Source: Cristatella mucedo (lineage: Eukaryota > Bryozoa > Phylactolaemata > Cristatellidae). Taken from it: a DNA stretch of 64,000 bases. The notes beneath the pieces are model-generated. The model saw only the letters and a program-made list of their open reading frames with translations, had not been told where the DNA came from and ran no database searches. The DNA lies in NCBI GenBank assembly GCA_009760855.2, contig WPIO01000010.1, positions 7,489,501-7,553,500 on the forward strand, written 5' to 3'. Both the position numbers and the translations under genes were made by a program. Positions 1 through 12,349 of this stretch are shown here, one piece after another (position 1 is the first letter of the stretch; each line of letters opens with the position of its first letter).

Positions 1-795
1 TCTTCCATTTGCCTGGCAGAAGCGTTTGATCAGATTGTGCTAGGGAGCATATATTAGGTGTGGCTCTGTTGACTTTGTGATCTATATACACGAGCTTTAG
101 AAATCCCTCATGCCTTTGAGCTTAGCTCGGAGAGTGTTGACATACCGATATCTATGCAAACACATCGATCAATGTCGACAACAGGTATTAGGATGCGACA
201 GACTTTTATGGGGATGTACAAGCTTCTGTCAGATGTCATGCTTTACATTGTTAGGCAATGCTGATCTTGACTATCTTATATCTCAGCACTGGCAAGTCGG
301 TTTATTGTCGGTCAGTTTCATTTGATTAAAAGCTGTCATTTGAGTTTTAACTTGCCCTGTGGTACACACTTATCTCGAAAGTCTCCATTTTGACTCCCGA
401 AGGGACTTAGTAACGTTAATAACCTTGCTTTCATTGAAAATAGTTCTAGTTTGTTGGGATGGTAAGCCAAGCCCAGAAAGATGATTTGAATTGATCAACG
501 TTAAAATTGCTCTGTTGTCAATCCTCTCTCATGTTTTGCGCAAGCATGCGAGTGTGCGTGCCCATGCAAGTGCATGCTTGCTTATCTGCTTGTGTCAGTG
601 AGCGAGTGAGCGTTTGGTCACCTGGTCACAAGTGCTGTGGTACTCATTCTCAAACGGGGTTGAGTCATGCTTTGTAAGTCTTAACTGATTAACGTGGAAT
701 CTCACCATTTTGTATTGCAGATCACTCTTCAGAATGACTTATTACTTATTAATTATTATTACTAAGTCAGAATGACTTATTTGACTGGAGTCTTT
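1..795. other. Gene-free stretch, nothing recognised
   Basis: No exon, repeat or RNA gene is recognised. It probably lies inside a GCLC intron, because the first GCLC exon visible in the window starts at 5761 directly after a splice acceptor. Confidence 0.4.
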
Positions 796-796
796 G

Positions 797-1433
797 TGTC
801 TCCATATTTAACTCCACAAAGTCATAAAGACCATGTCGGTGTTATGCAGGAGAGTTTTGTATAGCGCACTCACAGCCTAAGCGGCTTTCGGTACACATTC
901 GGTAGCCAACAGACTTCGTCTCACACAACAAAGAGAAAGTGGGAATTATAGCAGAATCAGGAGAGCAGTTGAGGTAGTAAGTAGCATGGAAGTTGCAGCT
1001 CAGGACTGCTGGAAAGTATGAGCCATTGTCGGCAGCAGGAGAATAGTTGTTGCATAAGAATCATGGAAGCGAGTTCCACAGTCTAGGATCTGCAGAGCAA
1101 AAGCTTCTGTCGCCAACGGTCTTTAAGGGGAGGAATGGAACAGCTAATTTATTGTCCATGCAGGAGCTGAGGGCACGAAGAGGCTGAAACTGATGCAACA
1201 GTTCGCTTAGGTACGAAGGAGCCAAGCCGTGGTGGGCCTTGTGGGTCAGCGTAAGAACTTTGCTCTGTATCCGTTGCTCAACCAGCATCCATCCTAGCTC
1301 TTTTAGCAAAGGAGACAAGTGCTCAAACCTCTGGGACTTGAAGACTAGCCTTGCAGCCATATTCGTGGTCAGCTGCAGTGGCCTAATAGCTTTCTTTGGT
1401 AGCCCAGCCAAAAGGGAATTACAATAATCAAGC
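797..1433 (-). mobile_element. LINE family A, 3' fragment (CR1/L2-type)
   Basis: The minus strand encodes the C-terminal tail typical of CR1/L2-type LINE proteins, with motifs such as AIRPLQLTTNMAARLV, LAPSYLSELL and DPRLWNSLP. The nucleotide sequence closely matches the 3' end of the longer copy at 28015-31040 and the plus-strand copy at 50425-51225, including the terminal part that reads on the plus strand as GCAGGAGAGTTTTGTAT. Only the 3' end of the element is present, as expected for 5'-truncated LINE insertions. Confidence 0.85.
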
Positions 1434-1833
1434 CCGATCAGGGCACTTGGTACTTTCTTTTTAGTGAGGGCTGAAGAACCCGATCATGCAAGAACATCTT
1501 ACATGACTCCTTACACGTCCCTCTTAATATAGCAGACTCTGTAGCCTGCTTGATACCCAAACGCAAAGTATTTGGACCGCTGGGGCAGCTGCCATAACGG
1601 CTGCCTACTCGCCTGCATTTTGAGTAAATGTCGAAGGTTCCTGTCACCAAAAGTATGAGCAGTGCTTGCAATTTTAAAAAGCAACATGATCCCACAGTTG
1701 TCATTTATCATGCTTAACTTATCAAGTTAATGTGACGTTTAGCCACCCTTATTTGCAGCCACCTATGGGACTCGCCCGGCAGGATGCTGGTCAAACGATC
1801 ACAAACGTCGGCCGTAATGCTGCCCCAGACTCA

Positions 1834-2772
1834 CTACAAGTTTTCAAAAAGCACATATTCGGATGTGATATGGGTGATCAGTTGCCGTAACCATCGCCCG
1901 ACCTCATTCCACAAATGGTGGATTGAGTTAAGGTCGAGAGACTGACTCACCCAGTCTATAATCGTCACAGGAGGGTAACCGATATAAAATAAATTTAGAA
2001 AAAAAGACAACTTAAGTGGTGGTGTATTACGGGTCGCTGTCGTATTGTAAAATAGAATCCAGTCCACGAAGTGTCGTTGCATTTGGGAGTCCGGCATACG
2101 GAAGGAGGTATGAATCTTGGTTCGTGATGCCTGGTATGCGATGCAGGACTCCGACCCATTGGTGCTGAAGCATCCCCATACCATGACACATTTTTCCTCA
2201 AATCTGACCGTTGGCTGCAGACATTTGGGTGAGTAGGCTTTGTTGGATCGCCGGCCCACATAAAGCCTTTTCTTGGAGTTCGAAAAGTGCATGAAATTGC
2301 TTCTGTCCCTCCACACAGCTCTGCCCCAATCTTCAGCAGTCCAGTGGATCCGAGCCTCGGCCCACAGTAAAGAGCTCTCCATTTTCTTTTCGGACCTAAG
2401 GGGTGTCCTCTTTTTGAATAATGCAGGCCAGCACTGTCTAATCGCCTTCTGACTGTATAACCGCTAGCTTGCTTCCTATACGATGTTTGCCGTTTATTGA
2501 GCATGAGCTTGAACAGCAGCAAAAAGGTCTTTTAATGCCTCCAAATTTTTGGTGCTTTCCCACCTAGAGGTACTGCATGGTCGGCCCGACCGAGAAGCAT
2601 TTTGAGGGCTCCCAGTCTTCACTACCTTCATCACCTTGTACGCAGCCGTACTCTTCGGTGTTGGTAGAGTAGTAGCAATTTGACCGAACGAGTGTCCCGA
2701 CTCGTACTGTGCCACAATTTTACCCTTAACTGAGCTTAACAATTCGGCAACCTCGGCATGAACTGTAGGCAT
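1834..2772 (-). pseudogene. Tc1/mariner transposase pseudogene 1
   Basis: A decayed Tc1-type transposase spread over at least two reading frames, so frameshifts interrupt it. The N-terminal helix-turn-helix part lies at 2494-2772 (SGHSFGQIATTL, SGRPCST). The catalytic part lies at 1834-2522 and includes VMVWGCFSTNG and a degenerate DWVSQSLDLN in place of the family's [12 protein letters not shown]. The usual WSDES around the first catalytic aspartate reads WRDRS. I could not define terminal inverted repeats. It cannot encode an active enzyme. Confidence 0.85.
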
Positions 2773-3043
2773 TTCCCGGAAGAATACATAATGCTCAACG
2801 AGTTGCTTTAAAGTTCCTGGTCGTTCGCAGCCTTATGGTTCCAGCATGAGTTGATAAAGGGGTCATTTCTCGATGGTCTATTCGTGCAAACCGTGCCATT
2901 TTTAGAGGGATTCAAAGGGTCTTTGCCTATTGTAATCATATTGTCCAAAACTTGCAGCATTGTTGTTACAATTCGTGTTTGGGTATCCAATAATTAGCTG
3001 GCAGAACCTACATCTTGGCCCTGGCCCAGCCGGGCTGGGGGGC

Positions 3044-3164
<121 letters not shown>

Positions 3165-3279
3165 ATAGTAAATAGTAGTAGTATTTATAATAGTAAGTAT
3201 TTTAGAAAGGCAGCTGGAGCAAGAGAATGAAAGGACCTGAAAGTGAGTGACAGATTTCGACTTTCGCTGCAGACGAGTG

Positions 3280-5760
3280 TAGCTGCCGTTTTTGCAGTAT
3301 CTGTAAGCCTCGTATTGCACAGGAGAAATACAGTATCACGGAAGCCTTGACTCGATCACACTAAGGTGCATTAACTAACTCGGCTTCGGTACCCTACTTG
3401 CACATATCGAGCTGATGCACGGTGGAGCTGATATCTATCCATCTAGCGAAAAGTCGTTTTGGAATGGGCATCCAGATTTCTTGCCAAGACTACAGCAAAG
3501 ATGCTCGCTGAGCCCTTTTGGGGGTAATGGTTTCCCGTTTATAAGTGGCATTAGCTTTTTCCTATAGCTATACAGTTGGTTCTAGTCGTCGTTTTATTTA
3601 GGAAGGCTAAGTGGCATCTGAGTGCAAATGTCGGCTGTGTAATGTTCAAGGAAGGCGAGAGTCCAAAGTACCAGAAAGATAAGCAGATGATTAAGGCATG
3701 CGAAGACCTTAGTGCCACGTGCCTAGCAATGAAAGCCGAGATCGCTCGTAGAGATAATACATTTTTCTGAAAAGAATGGGTACCCTGGGAATAGATACAC
3801 TGGGAACTCCAGCTTCGGAGGCTTGCTGGAAGACCTCGTGCCACTGACATCGGCGCCCTGAAATCTCTGCCCACTTGGACCTAGACCACTGCGGTTCTAT
3901 GGTAGCGATAGCCAAAACTCCTTGAATACCCCAGGTTGATTCCTAATCATTTGTGGAAATAACTTTGAGAAGTATTGGTCTCGCTGCATACTATTTTTTC
4001 GCTGGCAGCTTGGTATCTTTAAAATAACTTCCAGTTTATGGTCATTACCTGTGATGTTGGCCCTTGGCTTAGCCTCGGGCAGATGGCCCGGGAGCAAGCA
4101 GCTGAGTAGTCGAAACAAAATTTGATGCCGGTAACAGGTGATATTCTTAGCTGTCCTCGTATGTGTCAGTCATGGTAGTGTGAAAGTTAGACGGTGCAGA
4201 ATCAGACCAGAGACAATCACGTTTTACTATTCCTTATAGAAACCGACTAGCCATTGAAGTTGGCCTCTGCTATCGAATAACTTCCCAGATGCATCCTTGG
4301 CCATTCCTTGGCTTTTCAGTCTTATCATTTGTGCACAGTTCCGTGTCCATCTTGCTCTGACTTATAGCTTCAAGTTTTAGAAATCGTTTGCCTGTTTGGT
4401 AACTTGCAACTGAACAGTTGCTTTTAAATATTAGTCCAATAGCCGTTTTGGCTACGTCAAAATTTGAGATGCATGCATCTACAATATATTTGTATGTACA
4501 CTAAACTATGTGCATGTATGCTAACCAATACACGAGTTGCTCATGAGCACTTCCAAGTACCACCTCTTCCGGTAGGGTTTCAGACAGTAAAAATCCAGCA
4601 AAGCAGTAGCGTAGACAAAATTTACCTAATTTTATATGTAGCAGGGGTCGAACATACCTTGGATTTTGGTGCTTAGCTTAATTGATCAAGTAATACACTT
4701 AAACCATGCTACATATACTTACTCAGCACTAAGATCACAGGGCCAACACTTTGAAATCAAACGTGCCTTTTAAGTTCTATCACCTTTAGGTGAGGTGATG
4801 AAATACGTCACCGGGTGAAATGCTGATTCAGGTTCGACTAAGAAACTAGACACACCATGGATTGATAGCAGTCAGCCAAACTCTCCGGGTACTAAGCACT
4901 TTTTACTAATGAATGATTATTGCATCAGTTGACGTGTAAGTCATTGTGCAATGATGGCTGCTATCCCGGAGCTACTCTTTGAATAGCTGCCCACAGCTAT
5001 GTGCAGGTTGGACCACGAGTTGGCAAGCAAGGGCCAGCTGCAGCTGCTGCCGGTTGCCAGTAGCTAGGTCACGTAACTGGCACCAGGAGCTGCTGCCATT
5101 GTGCTGCCTCTGGCGGTCCCCGGCGCTGACGATTGGCTCGCCAATCGCAGCTTTGGGTAGCTGGACTGTGGAGTGGGAGCTCAAGTTTTCGGCACTCACC
5201 GCCGACTTTTTCCCTACTCTCCTCTTGCTCTTGGACTCCCTCCCGGGTTCATCATTCGGGAGCATCAGCTCTTCGAAGGGCCTTCGAAGGGCTGAACTTG
5301 GTGCTTTGTATTTAGGGCTTAAATGATTCACTGATGACTTTGAACTTTATCTGGCGTGCCTCTTTTCAGATTTTCTTTTACATATAACCACCTATAATTA
5401 TATCTATTCCCACAACTTTTCGCTCCTGCACATGAGCTGGTTGAAATGCATAAGTAAACATACTCAGATCCAAATCTTGTATTTTCTCCCGACGTAAATG
5501 TTCTATTACACTCTTGTGGCCACTGTTGCTGCAGCCGCTTATTGCCAAATAGTAATATATAAGATTTATGTGTACAGCCGTGGACACATGTAGTAGCACT
5601 GGACGAGAAAGAAAGAATGTGCCTTCTTGCCCTTGAGACCTGAACCCATCGCTTCACACGTCAAAAGCTAGTACTCTCACCACTAAACCAATTCTTCTAC
5701 TGACAATCTGCATTCAAGGCATGCATTTTGATGCAAGCCTCAATCTCGTTTATGTTTCAG
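3280..5760. other. GCLC intron stretch without recognised gene
   Basis: No exon with recognisable similarity was found; I looked for the GCLC segment expected just before the exon at 5761 and did not find it. A short open frame at 3576-3770 rich in Lys and Glu is unassigned. A tRNA-like sequence lies at 5637-5703 on the minus strand. Confidence 0.4.
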
Positions 5761-5842
5761 GTAGACGAGGGTGTCAAAAGAGCTCAGAATCGTGATGCTG
5801 TGCTCACAGAAAAGTTCTACTTCAGACGTGAAATAACTACCA
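5761..5842 (+). CDS. GCLC: GCLC exon (a)
   Basis: Begins after a TTTATGTTTCAG acceptor and ends before GTGAGT. Encodes 27 residues beginning VDEGVKRAQNRDAVL plus one base of the next codon. Confidence 0.93.
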
Positions 5843-8800
5843 GTGAGTCTGCACATTCAGCCTTGCATGCTTAGTATAGTTGGCACTCACGTAGTAAATG
5901 CCTCTCAGGTAGACCACAACACAAAATGCTATGCATGGCTAGATCTTTAGCTGATGATCTGATGCAGTATAGTGGTCGAGCAAGTGAGGCATTTTCGTAT
6001 ACAACTTCGGCATGTTGATCTTGCCATAGCTGCTGTTAGTGTGTATGTGTTGTACTCTGAAGGTGCAATCGGCATGCCGGCGAAGTGCAGTTGATGTCAA
6101 TTAATTGCAAATAGATGATATACTTAATACACAATACTAGTATCTCATTGATACTTGCTGCAAGTCATTGATTCTATAAGCCTGACAAATAAACTCTGGG
6201 TCTTCCACTCTTGCTACCGGACTCCTCCTCGGATTCCTCCTGGTCCGTTATCAGTTGCACCTTTCAGCACAGATAGGGAAGCGTTCTCCCAGTCGGACTG
6301 GTGGACTTTTGTACCGAGTCTTCTTTGTGCATGCTACCCTGTAGTGTAGCTGCATACCTGTCAGCCTGCTTGTGGTTTACCTTCTGGTGGCATGTTACTA
6401 CTGTGCATGTGGTTAGTGATACAAAGAAAATATTTACCACTTCCTGAGAAATATGCATTCGCACGATAGCGGCTTTGGATGAAATACATAGGTGGAGTTT
6501 TTATGCCGTCATGTAATCAAATCATGTGGAATTACTGCACCTCCATAAATTGTTTTCTATTTTAGCTGACGATCGCTGTCTTTTGTAGGTTGTTCTCCTC
6601 CTCAGGCATCAGAATATGTTGAGAAATGCATGAGGTCGTCTCAGAAATGCTCGGCCAACAAGGGGTTGAAGAGTGAACCAGAACTGGAGTACTCACTTAT
6701 GACAGTTGATGAGATCATCAATGGCAAGGTTAGCCAATTGTCTTCTGTTTCATTTAGCTTTTTAATCTGCAGCATAACGGCAAAGATGGTCATTAATTTT
6801 CAGATACCTAATGTGGCTCTGTAGTTCTTGTCTATTAATAGAGTTTCTGTGAGTCCTCCAGGGGCAGATCTAGTATTGCTTGTGGTCTAATTAAGATATT
6901 TTGGCAAAATTTTGCCCGCGCTGTGCTTTTAAGTAATGGCTAGATTTTTTATTGAAATTTTTGCTTGTCAGTTACGACGTGCTTCTTACTAATCATTGCC
7001 GCAGGGCCCTGTCCACCTCGTCCCTTTATTTGGTGCAGCAAGGATTCTGCTATGCAACTTTTTCAGTGCAAACAGTACTTGGAACAATCTTTTGTCGTGA
7101 ATTATTTAAACCCTGAAAGTCTTGTTCTGGCTCTTTTAATTGGAAACAGCTGCATGCCTTGGTTGTCTATTGGGTCTTGTAGCAGTACATAAGTCTTTAT
7201 TCATTCATTCCTGAACGAAAATAGTTCTTCTATTCACTACGCTATGTATGCTCATGTTCCCTCGATGGCGCAGAAGTAGGGGCAAGCAGTCGACACTTGT
7301 CCTTGACAGTTATTCTTTTTTCAAATCAGACAGTTATGGGCAAATGTGGTTATGTTACAAAGCAAGACTGTTGGGAAGAATAAATTGTGGTGCTGCATCC
7401 GGTATACTCGTTAATGCTCAAATCTCGATCTGATCTCTGACGTCTTGTCAACATAATTAATTTATACTTTTCTAGCTATCACAAATCGTCAGAAGTACAG
7501 CACATGTTACCAGAAAGTGTTCTCTAGCTATAGATAATGGAAAACAGCACCAATTAGGTTTATTTGATGGATATCCGAAACAGTATGCCAGGGCGATAGC
7601 CTAGAGCTCTTATTCTAAAGTTCAATGGATCGCAGGGCAATCTTGAAGTTCAGAATTGTTGGCTTGAAGCTAGAACTTTTATTGGATATTGCTTTCTTAA
7701 CCATTCGTACAATTTTCTAGCTAGTAGAGATTGTTTCATTAGATGCATTGGCATGATATAGCATCTATTATAATCTAATATAAAATAAGTACTGTGCTTG
7801 CTGTTTTTCCTGACAATAGAGCTAAGTAGTTTTATCTCACTATCTTAAAATTCGTGTTTTTTCCATTTTTAACTTTTCATTTTTCAGGGCAGTGAATTCC
7901 CTGGCCTGGTTCCTTTCATTCATGACTACCTCAACAACATCGAGATTGACATTGAAACAAAATGTACTATCATGGTGTATTTGTCTTTTATATCGAAACG
8001 AGCATCAGGTATGTATGCTGATTGTGCAGTTTTAAGCATCTGCTCAGGATTTTCAGCCGCTTGAAAGGAAATGCCGTGTTTGTTATCTGCTCTCTTTTCC
8101 TTGATTATTTAATGTGAAACCGTTTGTACTGTCAGTCCCATTAAAAAAGTATAAGGACTGTCTATAAATCGGCGTGTCTATAAACTGGTTAGGTATGTGT
8201 TATGTACAATATGCATGCATGCACTTACAAGCACACGTGCACATACAAGCACACATGCATACACAAGCACACGTGCACACACAAGCACACACGTGCACAC
8301 ACAAGCGCACTCATGCACACACAAGCACACACATGCATACACAAGCACGCACAGGCACACACATGCACACACAAGCACACACGCGTACACAATCATATGC
8401 ACACAATCACATGCACACAAACCGATTGTTGTATGTCAACTTGCCCCAGCAAAAATAGGCCCAACTTGCTGTCCCGTGAGCAAGCCTGACTATCAGCATG
8501 AGCGCAATATTTGGCCTTGACCAATTACACATTTAGGGACACCTGATTTTGGGCAGCAGCTACACAGCTGTGATTATTAACCTTGCACTGCACTCATACT
8601 TGCAACAGCTCTCCTAGTATGTGCACCTGCTCTGAAGCCTTTGTTATCACTATGCAGCAGATCATAGCCAAAGCAATTTAAGGTGCACTCTGCAACTCCC
8701 CAATACGGCTGTTTTAGGGGTCACTCGGGAAAGTTTGGCTCAGTGGTTAAGGTGCTTGTCTTTAACGACCGAGGTCAAGGTGAATGCATTTGATGACCGA

Positions 8801-10469
8801 GGTCGTAGGCTCGAGCCCTATGGCATATGTGAAACGCCTTAATAGAGATTAAGTTTTTTTCAGGGTGCTATAAAAATGAATTACGCATTTTTATCATTAC
8901 AAACCTACAATAATGAAACTCCAAAGCTCTAATTATTGTCATGGCTCTGAGGCTAAAGAATGGAACTAGATGACTGGTCTGTGAGGTTTTTTGATGCCTT
9001 TCCCTTCTCTTTGTCAATTTATCGTTGCTTACCAGCCTCAGTCAGATAAACCATGTTGTGACTTGCCGGTGCTGCCACTTTACTTAACACCATTTGCAGC
9101 TAGTAGGGGCGGTGATAGCCCAGTAGGTAAGGTGCTTGCTCTTTACGGCCAAGGTCGTGCGTTCGAATCCTGCAGTAGGCGATTCTGTATTGCCAAGTGC
9201 AAGTGACGGTGATTGCTGGTTAGGATCTTCTGCTGCTATATAAATGAAGCTGTTAAATCAGCTGTTATTTTATTTTTATTTTTTATAAATGCCACAACTT
9301 GAACATTAAAAAGGTGTTAGGTGAGCTAATACACAATCTGACTTGCTTCAATGGTGTCTAATCAAGCAGCAGCAGCAGCAACAAGAGAATCGCTCTGGTT
9401 TTGTTTGAGGCTGGCAAGCAAGGCACCAAGCGACCTTGCAAAAAGAAATGAGTATTGACAGTGAGAAAATGATTGTCTACAGCTGATGAACAGCATTGGA
9501 GTCTGAGGAATGTGTGAGCATTATTTTACAGGTTCATCATTAACCACAGAGACTTCTAAGCATCGAGATAAAATGCAATTAGCTAAGCCGAGTATCTTGC
9601 TTAACGACCCGAGTGAACTGTTTCTAGTGACGTTTTCTTCACCTACACTCTATAATTAAATATGGCTGAGATAGCAGCTAGTGGAGCTTGTAGGCTATCA
9701 AGACCCATTCGTGCCAACAAGGTAGTGAGTGCCCATCTCGGTCTCAGATAGGAAGTTTGCCTCATCTGCCTACAGAACTCGAACGTCTCAGCTTCCGGAT
9801 CCGGCTTGTGTTTATTTTGTCTCCCTGGTGCTAGTATTTTTCTGAGCTAGATACCTGCCTTTCAGTTCGAGTCCACTTCAGTCGGCAAGGTGTTGCAGTG
9901 CATATAATGTTCTTTAAAAAGATACCGACAGCTGTTCAGTTTCAGCACTGACTATAGTAAACTTGTTCCGTGCGGACATTCATAGATAACAAAGTATAGG
10001 TCAGCTGATTCAAATAGTATTTCTGTGTCGATGGTTTTTCCCTCTTGAGAAAGCAAGTGCGAATCCCTCACCAACCAGCTCCAAGTTGTTCATCCCATCC
10101 TGCTGTGGCCACGTCTTCCATTTTAGCAAGTCATATTCATTGTATACGTCCGTTGGATCTTACAGATATATGCTGTGCTGTGCTATGATTTCAGGTGCAT
10201 TAAAGACTACAGCTCGCTGGATCCGAGACTTCGTTATGGTGCACCCTGAGTACAAAAGGGACTCTGTGGTGAGCGAAAGCATTGCTTATGACCTTCTGAA
10301 GCAATGTGACTTAATCTCGAAGCGACTGATCTCATGCCCAGATCTCGTGCCAGACAAACAAAGCAGGACTGCTGAAGATATTCCGGCGGCTGTTGAAAAA
10401 GCCGAGATGCGCATTAGCAAGAAAGGAAAGATGGACGGCAGAGCCGAGAGCCCACGGGATACAGTGTGA
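5761..10469 (+). CDS. GCLC: Glutamate-cysteine ligase catalytic subunit, 3' part (4 exons)
   Basis: GCLC joins glutamate and cysteine using ATP, the first and rate-limiting step of glutathione synthesis in the cytosol; in animals it usually pairs with a modifier subunit. Only the C-terminal 205 residues are here. Exons are 5761-5842, 6589-6728, 7888-8008 and 10195-10469, all with AG/GT borders and matching phases (total 618 nt including the stop). Family landmarks in order: NRDAVL, FYFRREI, VDEIINGK, FPGLVPFIHDYL, SKRASG, ARWIRDFV and HPEYKRDSVV. The stretch between FYFRREI and VDEIINGK is poorly conserved, as in other animals. The protein ends in a lysine-rich tail finishing RDTV. The active-site half of the enzyme is outside the window. 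The gene points toward THUMPD1 (convergent). Confidence 0.94.
6589..6728 (+). CDS. GCLC: GCLC exon (b)
   Basis: Acceptor CTTTTGTAG, donor GTTAGC. Carries a variable segment followed by YSLMTVDEIINGK, a strongly conserved GCLC motif. Phases match exons a and c. Confidence 0.92.
7888..8008 (+). CDS. GCLC: GCLC exon (c)
   Basis: Acceptor TTTTTCAG, donor GTATGT. Encodes EFPGLVPFIHDYLNN and ends in SKRAS plus one base. Confidence 0.94.
8215..8420. repeat. CA-rich minisatellite in GCLC intron
   Basis: Imperfect tandem array of CACACAAG-type units with ACGTGCA and ATGCA variants. It is open in several frames on both strands, giving spurious His/Thr- and Cys/Val-rich peptides. It lies in the intron between GCLC exons c and d. 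Confidence 0.93.
8728..8895 (+). mobile_element. SINE family II copy
   Basis: The head holds a tRNA-type box A (TGGCTCAGTGG) and a degenerate box B (GGCTCGAGCCC). Then comes the family tail ATATGTGAAACGCC, TAGAGATTAAGTT and GCTATAAAAATGAATTA. The sequence GACCGAGGTC occurs twice, an internal duplication. Confidence 0.85.
9105..9266 (+). mobile_element. SINE family I copy
   Basis: tRNA-derived head with box A-like ATAGCCCAGTAGG and box B GTTCGAATCC, then the family body (GGCGATTCTGTATTGCC, CTTCTGCTGCTATATAAATG) and the diagnostic end GCTGTTAAATCAGCTG. Located in the last visible GCLC intron. Confidence 0.87.
10195..10469 (+). CDS. GCLC: GCLC terminal exon (d)
   Basis: Acceptor TGATTTCAG. Opens with GALKTTARWIRDFV, continues HPEYKRDSVVSES and ends with a TGA at 10467-10469. 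The last 40 residues are charged and not conserved with other animals. Confidence 0.94.
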
Positions 10470-10916
10470 ATCGCCAGGTTGGGTTGATAGCTTAATGTTT
10501 GGGTAGGTGGACACAAGTCAGCATCACCATTTGCGTATTGATGAGAAAAGCAAGTGCCAAGTTAGTCTACTCTAGCAATCTTCACGAAATTCTGTCAATT
10601 TAGTCATCAATTACCCGAGGTTAAGGGGGAAAAATCGACATCTAACTATAGCATGGGTGGTTGCCATGATGCTATTATAGGGAATTTTTTTTTACAAAAA
10701 TGCTCCATTCTTTGCTAGTTCGTAGCTGCAGATATCCCTTTGGCTCGCTTATACTGTACATACGCTTTATGGTTTTTTCAGCTGCCCTTGATTCTTGTGC
10801 TCACAAGATTTCAATTGTTAGCCTGCTTCCCGGCAGGCTTTCTTTATGACCTTGTTATGGTTGCCAGCAATGTTACGCATGAGGGACTGCTAAGCATTCA
10901 AGCACTGGCGCAACGC

Positions 10917-10922
10917 ATTAAA
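10917..10922 (+). promoter_or_regulatory. Possible GCLC polyadenylation signal (ATTAAA)
   Basis: ATTAAA about 450 bases after the GCLC stop. No perfect AATAAA is nearer. Weak evidence, as the hexamer is common by chance. Confidence 0.3.
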
Positions 10923-11022
10923 CATACTATCTTAATTTTGTGTTGTGTATCTACGTATTTGGAATTCGGTTTAAAACAAATTAAGGAAAAACTGAAGATA
11001 GTAATCATATAAGTTACGGTGA

Positions 11023-11192
11023 GCCGTGATGGCACACCAGGTAAGGCGGTTGCTTTCACGACCTCAGTCCCGAGGTCATGGGTTCGATTCCTGTGGTGGG
11101 CGATTCTTTATCGCCACTGCAAGTGGTGGTGATAGCCGTAGAGGCTCTTCTGTCGCTATACAAAAAGAGGCTGTTTAATCAGCTAGGATTTA
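11023..11192 (+). mobile_element. SINE family I copy, well preserved
   Basis: Almost complete copy: GAGCCGTGATGGCACACCAGG head, perfect box B GGTTCGATTCC, GGCTCTTCTGTCGCTATAC and the end GCTGTTTAATCAGCT. It closely resembles the copies at 26157-26325 (+) and 37810-37985 (-). Confidence 0.9.
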
Positions 11193-11711
11193 TTTATTTA
11201 AGAGACAGATGAATACGTGGGAGAATCCTTGTTGCAGTAAAGCCTCCGTGTCTTCAAACCATATCACTCAACATCGTTAGCCATGAAAATGCCATTATTA
11301 TTTATTTAAAAAATGTATTATCAAGCACCACTCTAAATATGAAGCAACACTGTATTTCATACAATGGGCACACTCTCAGCTGACCAACTATATGTAAAAC
11401 ATACCATATGATACCTTCCTAAATAAGAAGTCTTAAATGGCTCACCTTATCTCACACTTATCTCTCCCTTCGGAAAAAAGTCTCCTACATAAAGGACTTA
11501 TTAGATTCCAAGAATGCAGAGTTAAATGGCGAATATGACTCGTACTACTATTATGTGCTACTGATGAATCTCCAAATGAACACACACCGGCGGTGGGCCA
11601 GGTCGAGTTTACTTACTAAGTACCATCTGCTCTTTTGGATGTACATAATTTTGTTTGACCGCGAGTCTATGCCTTCCTCGACTTGTCTTGCCCCCCCCCC
11701 CGCGTCTTAGC

Positions 11712-11848
11712 CTAGGGTTTGGTGCTCGCACTGAACGACCCAGGTCGTGGGTTCGAGTCCTAAAGCAGGCGATCCATTATTGCCCTCTGCAAGTGGCGGT
11801 GATAGCTTCTGCCTCTATACAAATAAGGTTGTTAAATCAGATCACCTT
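11712..11848 (+). mobile_element. SINE family I copy, 5' truncated
   Basis: Box B GGGTTCGAGTCC, body GCAAGTGGCGGTGATAGC and end GTTGTTAAATCAG. The box A part is missing. A run of cytosines (11691-11702) lies just upstream. The next SINE copy follows within a few bases. Confidence 0.82.
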
Positions 11849-11851
11849 GTA

Positions 11852-12000
11852 TGGCTACATCTTAGCCCAGGGGTAAAGTGCTCGCTCTTCCCGATCCGTG
11901 GTCGTGGGTTCGACTTCTGAAGTGGTCGATCTTTTGTTGATCACTACAAGGAGTGGTGATAGTCGTGAAGGCTCTTCTGCCGCTATATAAATGAGCTTTG
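11852..12000 (+). mobile_element. SINE family I copy, adjacent to previous
   Basis: Box A-like TTAGCCCAGGGG, box B GGGTTCGACTTC, then GGCTCTTCTGCCGCTATATAAATGA. It lacks the TTAAATCAGCT end. Direct tandem arrangement with the copy at 11712-11848. Confidence 0.8.
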
Positions 12001-12349
12001 GGAAGCCTTTATTTACGACATTACAGATTATCGCTCCTATGACTTTTTATCGTATTTTTCAGGCACGGAAGTGAGATAGTGTGAATGCATAAATTAAAAA
12101 TAGCTGCAAATTCGTTTACCTCCGGATAGGGGTCAATTTCTCTGCCCGATTCATAGTTGATTGGGGTGTGTCACCAACATTCTGTAGTTGAAATGTGTCT
12201 GGTATGTAGGTGAGTTCGACTCAGGAAACGGTACCAGGTCGTGGGTCTCCCAAGGATGACACGACCTATCCTTTTTCTGTCTCCTTAGAGATCCCTGAAG
12301 ATATCCTGTGCGATTTTAATTGTTCAGTTTAGATGTCTTTGGCAAAGTC

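Noticed and set aside
5637-5703. Minus-strand tRNA gene candidate (TTTAGTGGTGAGAGT, GGGTTCAGGTCTC)
   Set aside because: Box-like motifs are present and part of a T arm pairs, but no matching acceptor stem is found. Probably a tRNA-derived repeat remnant.
8174-8520. His-, Thr- and Cys-rich open frames
   Set aside because: They come from the CA-rich minisatellite, which is open in most frames.
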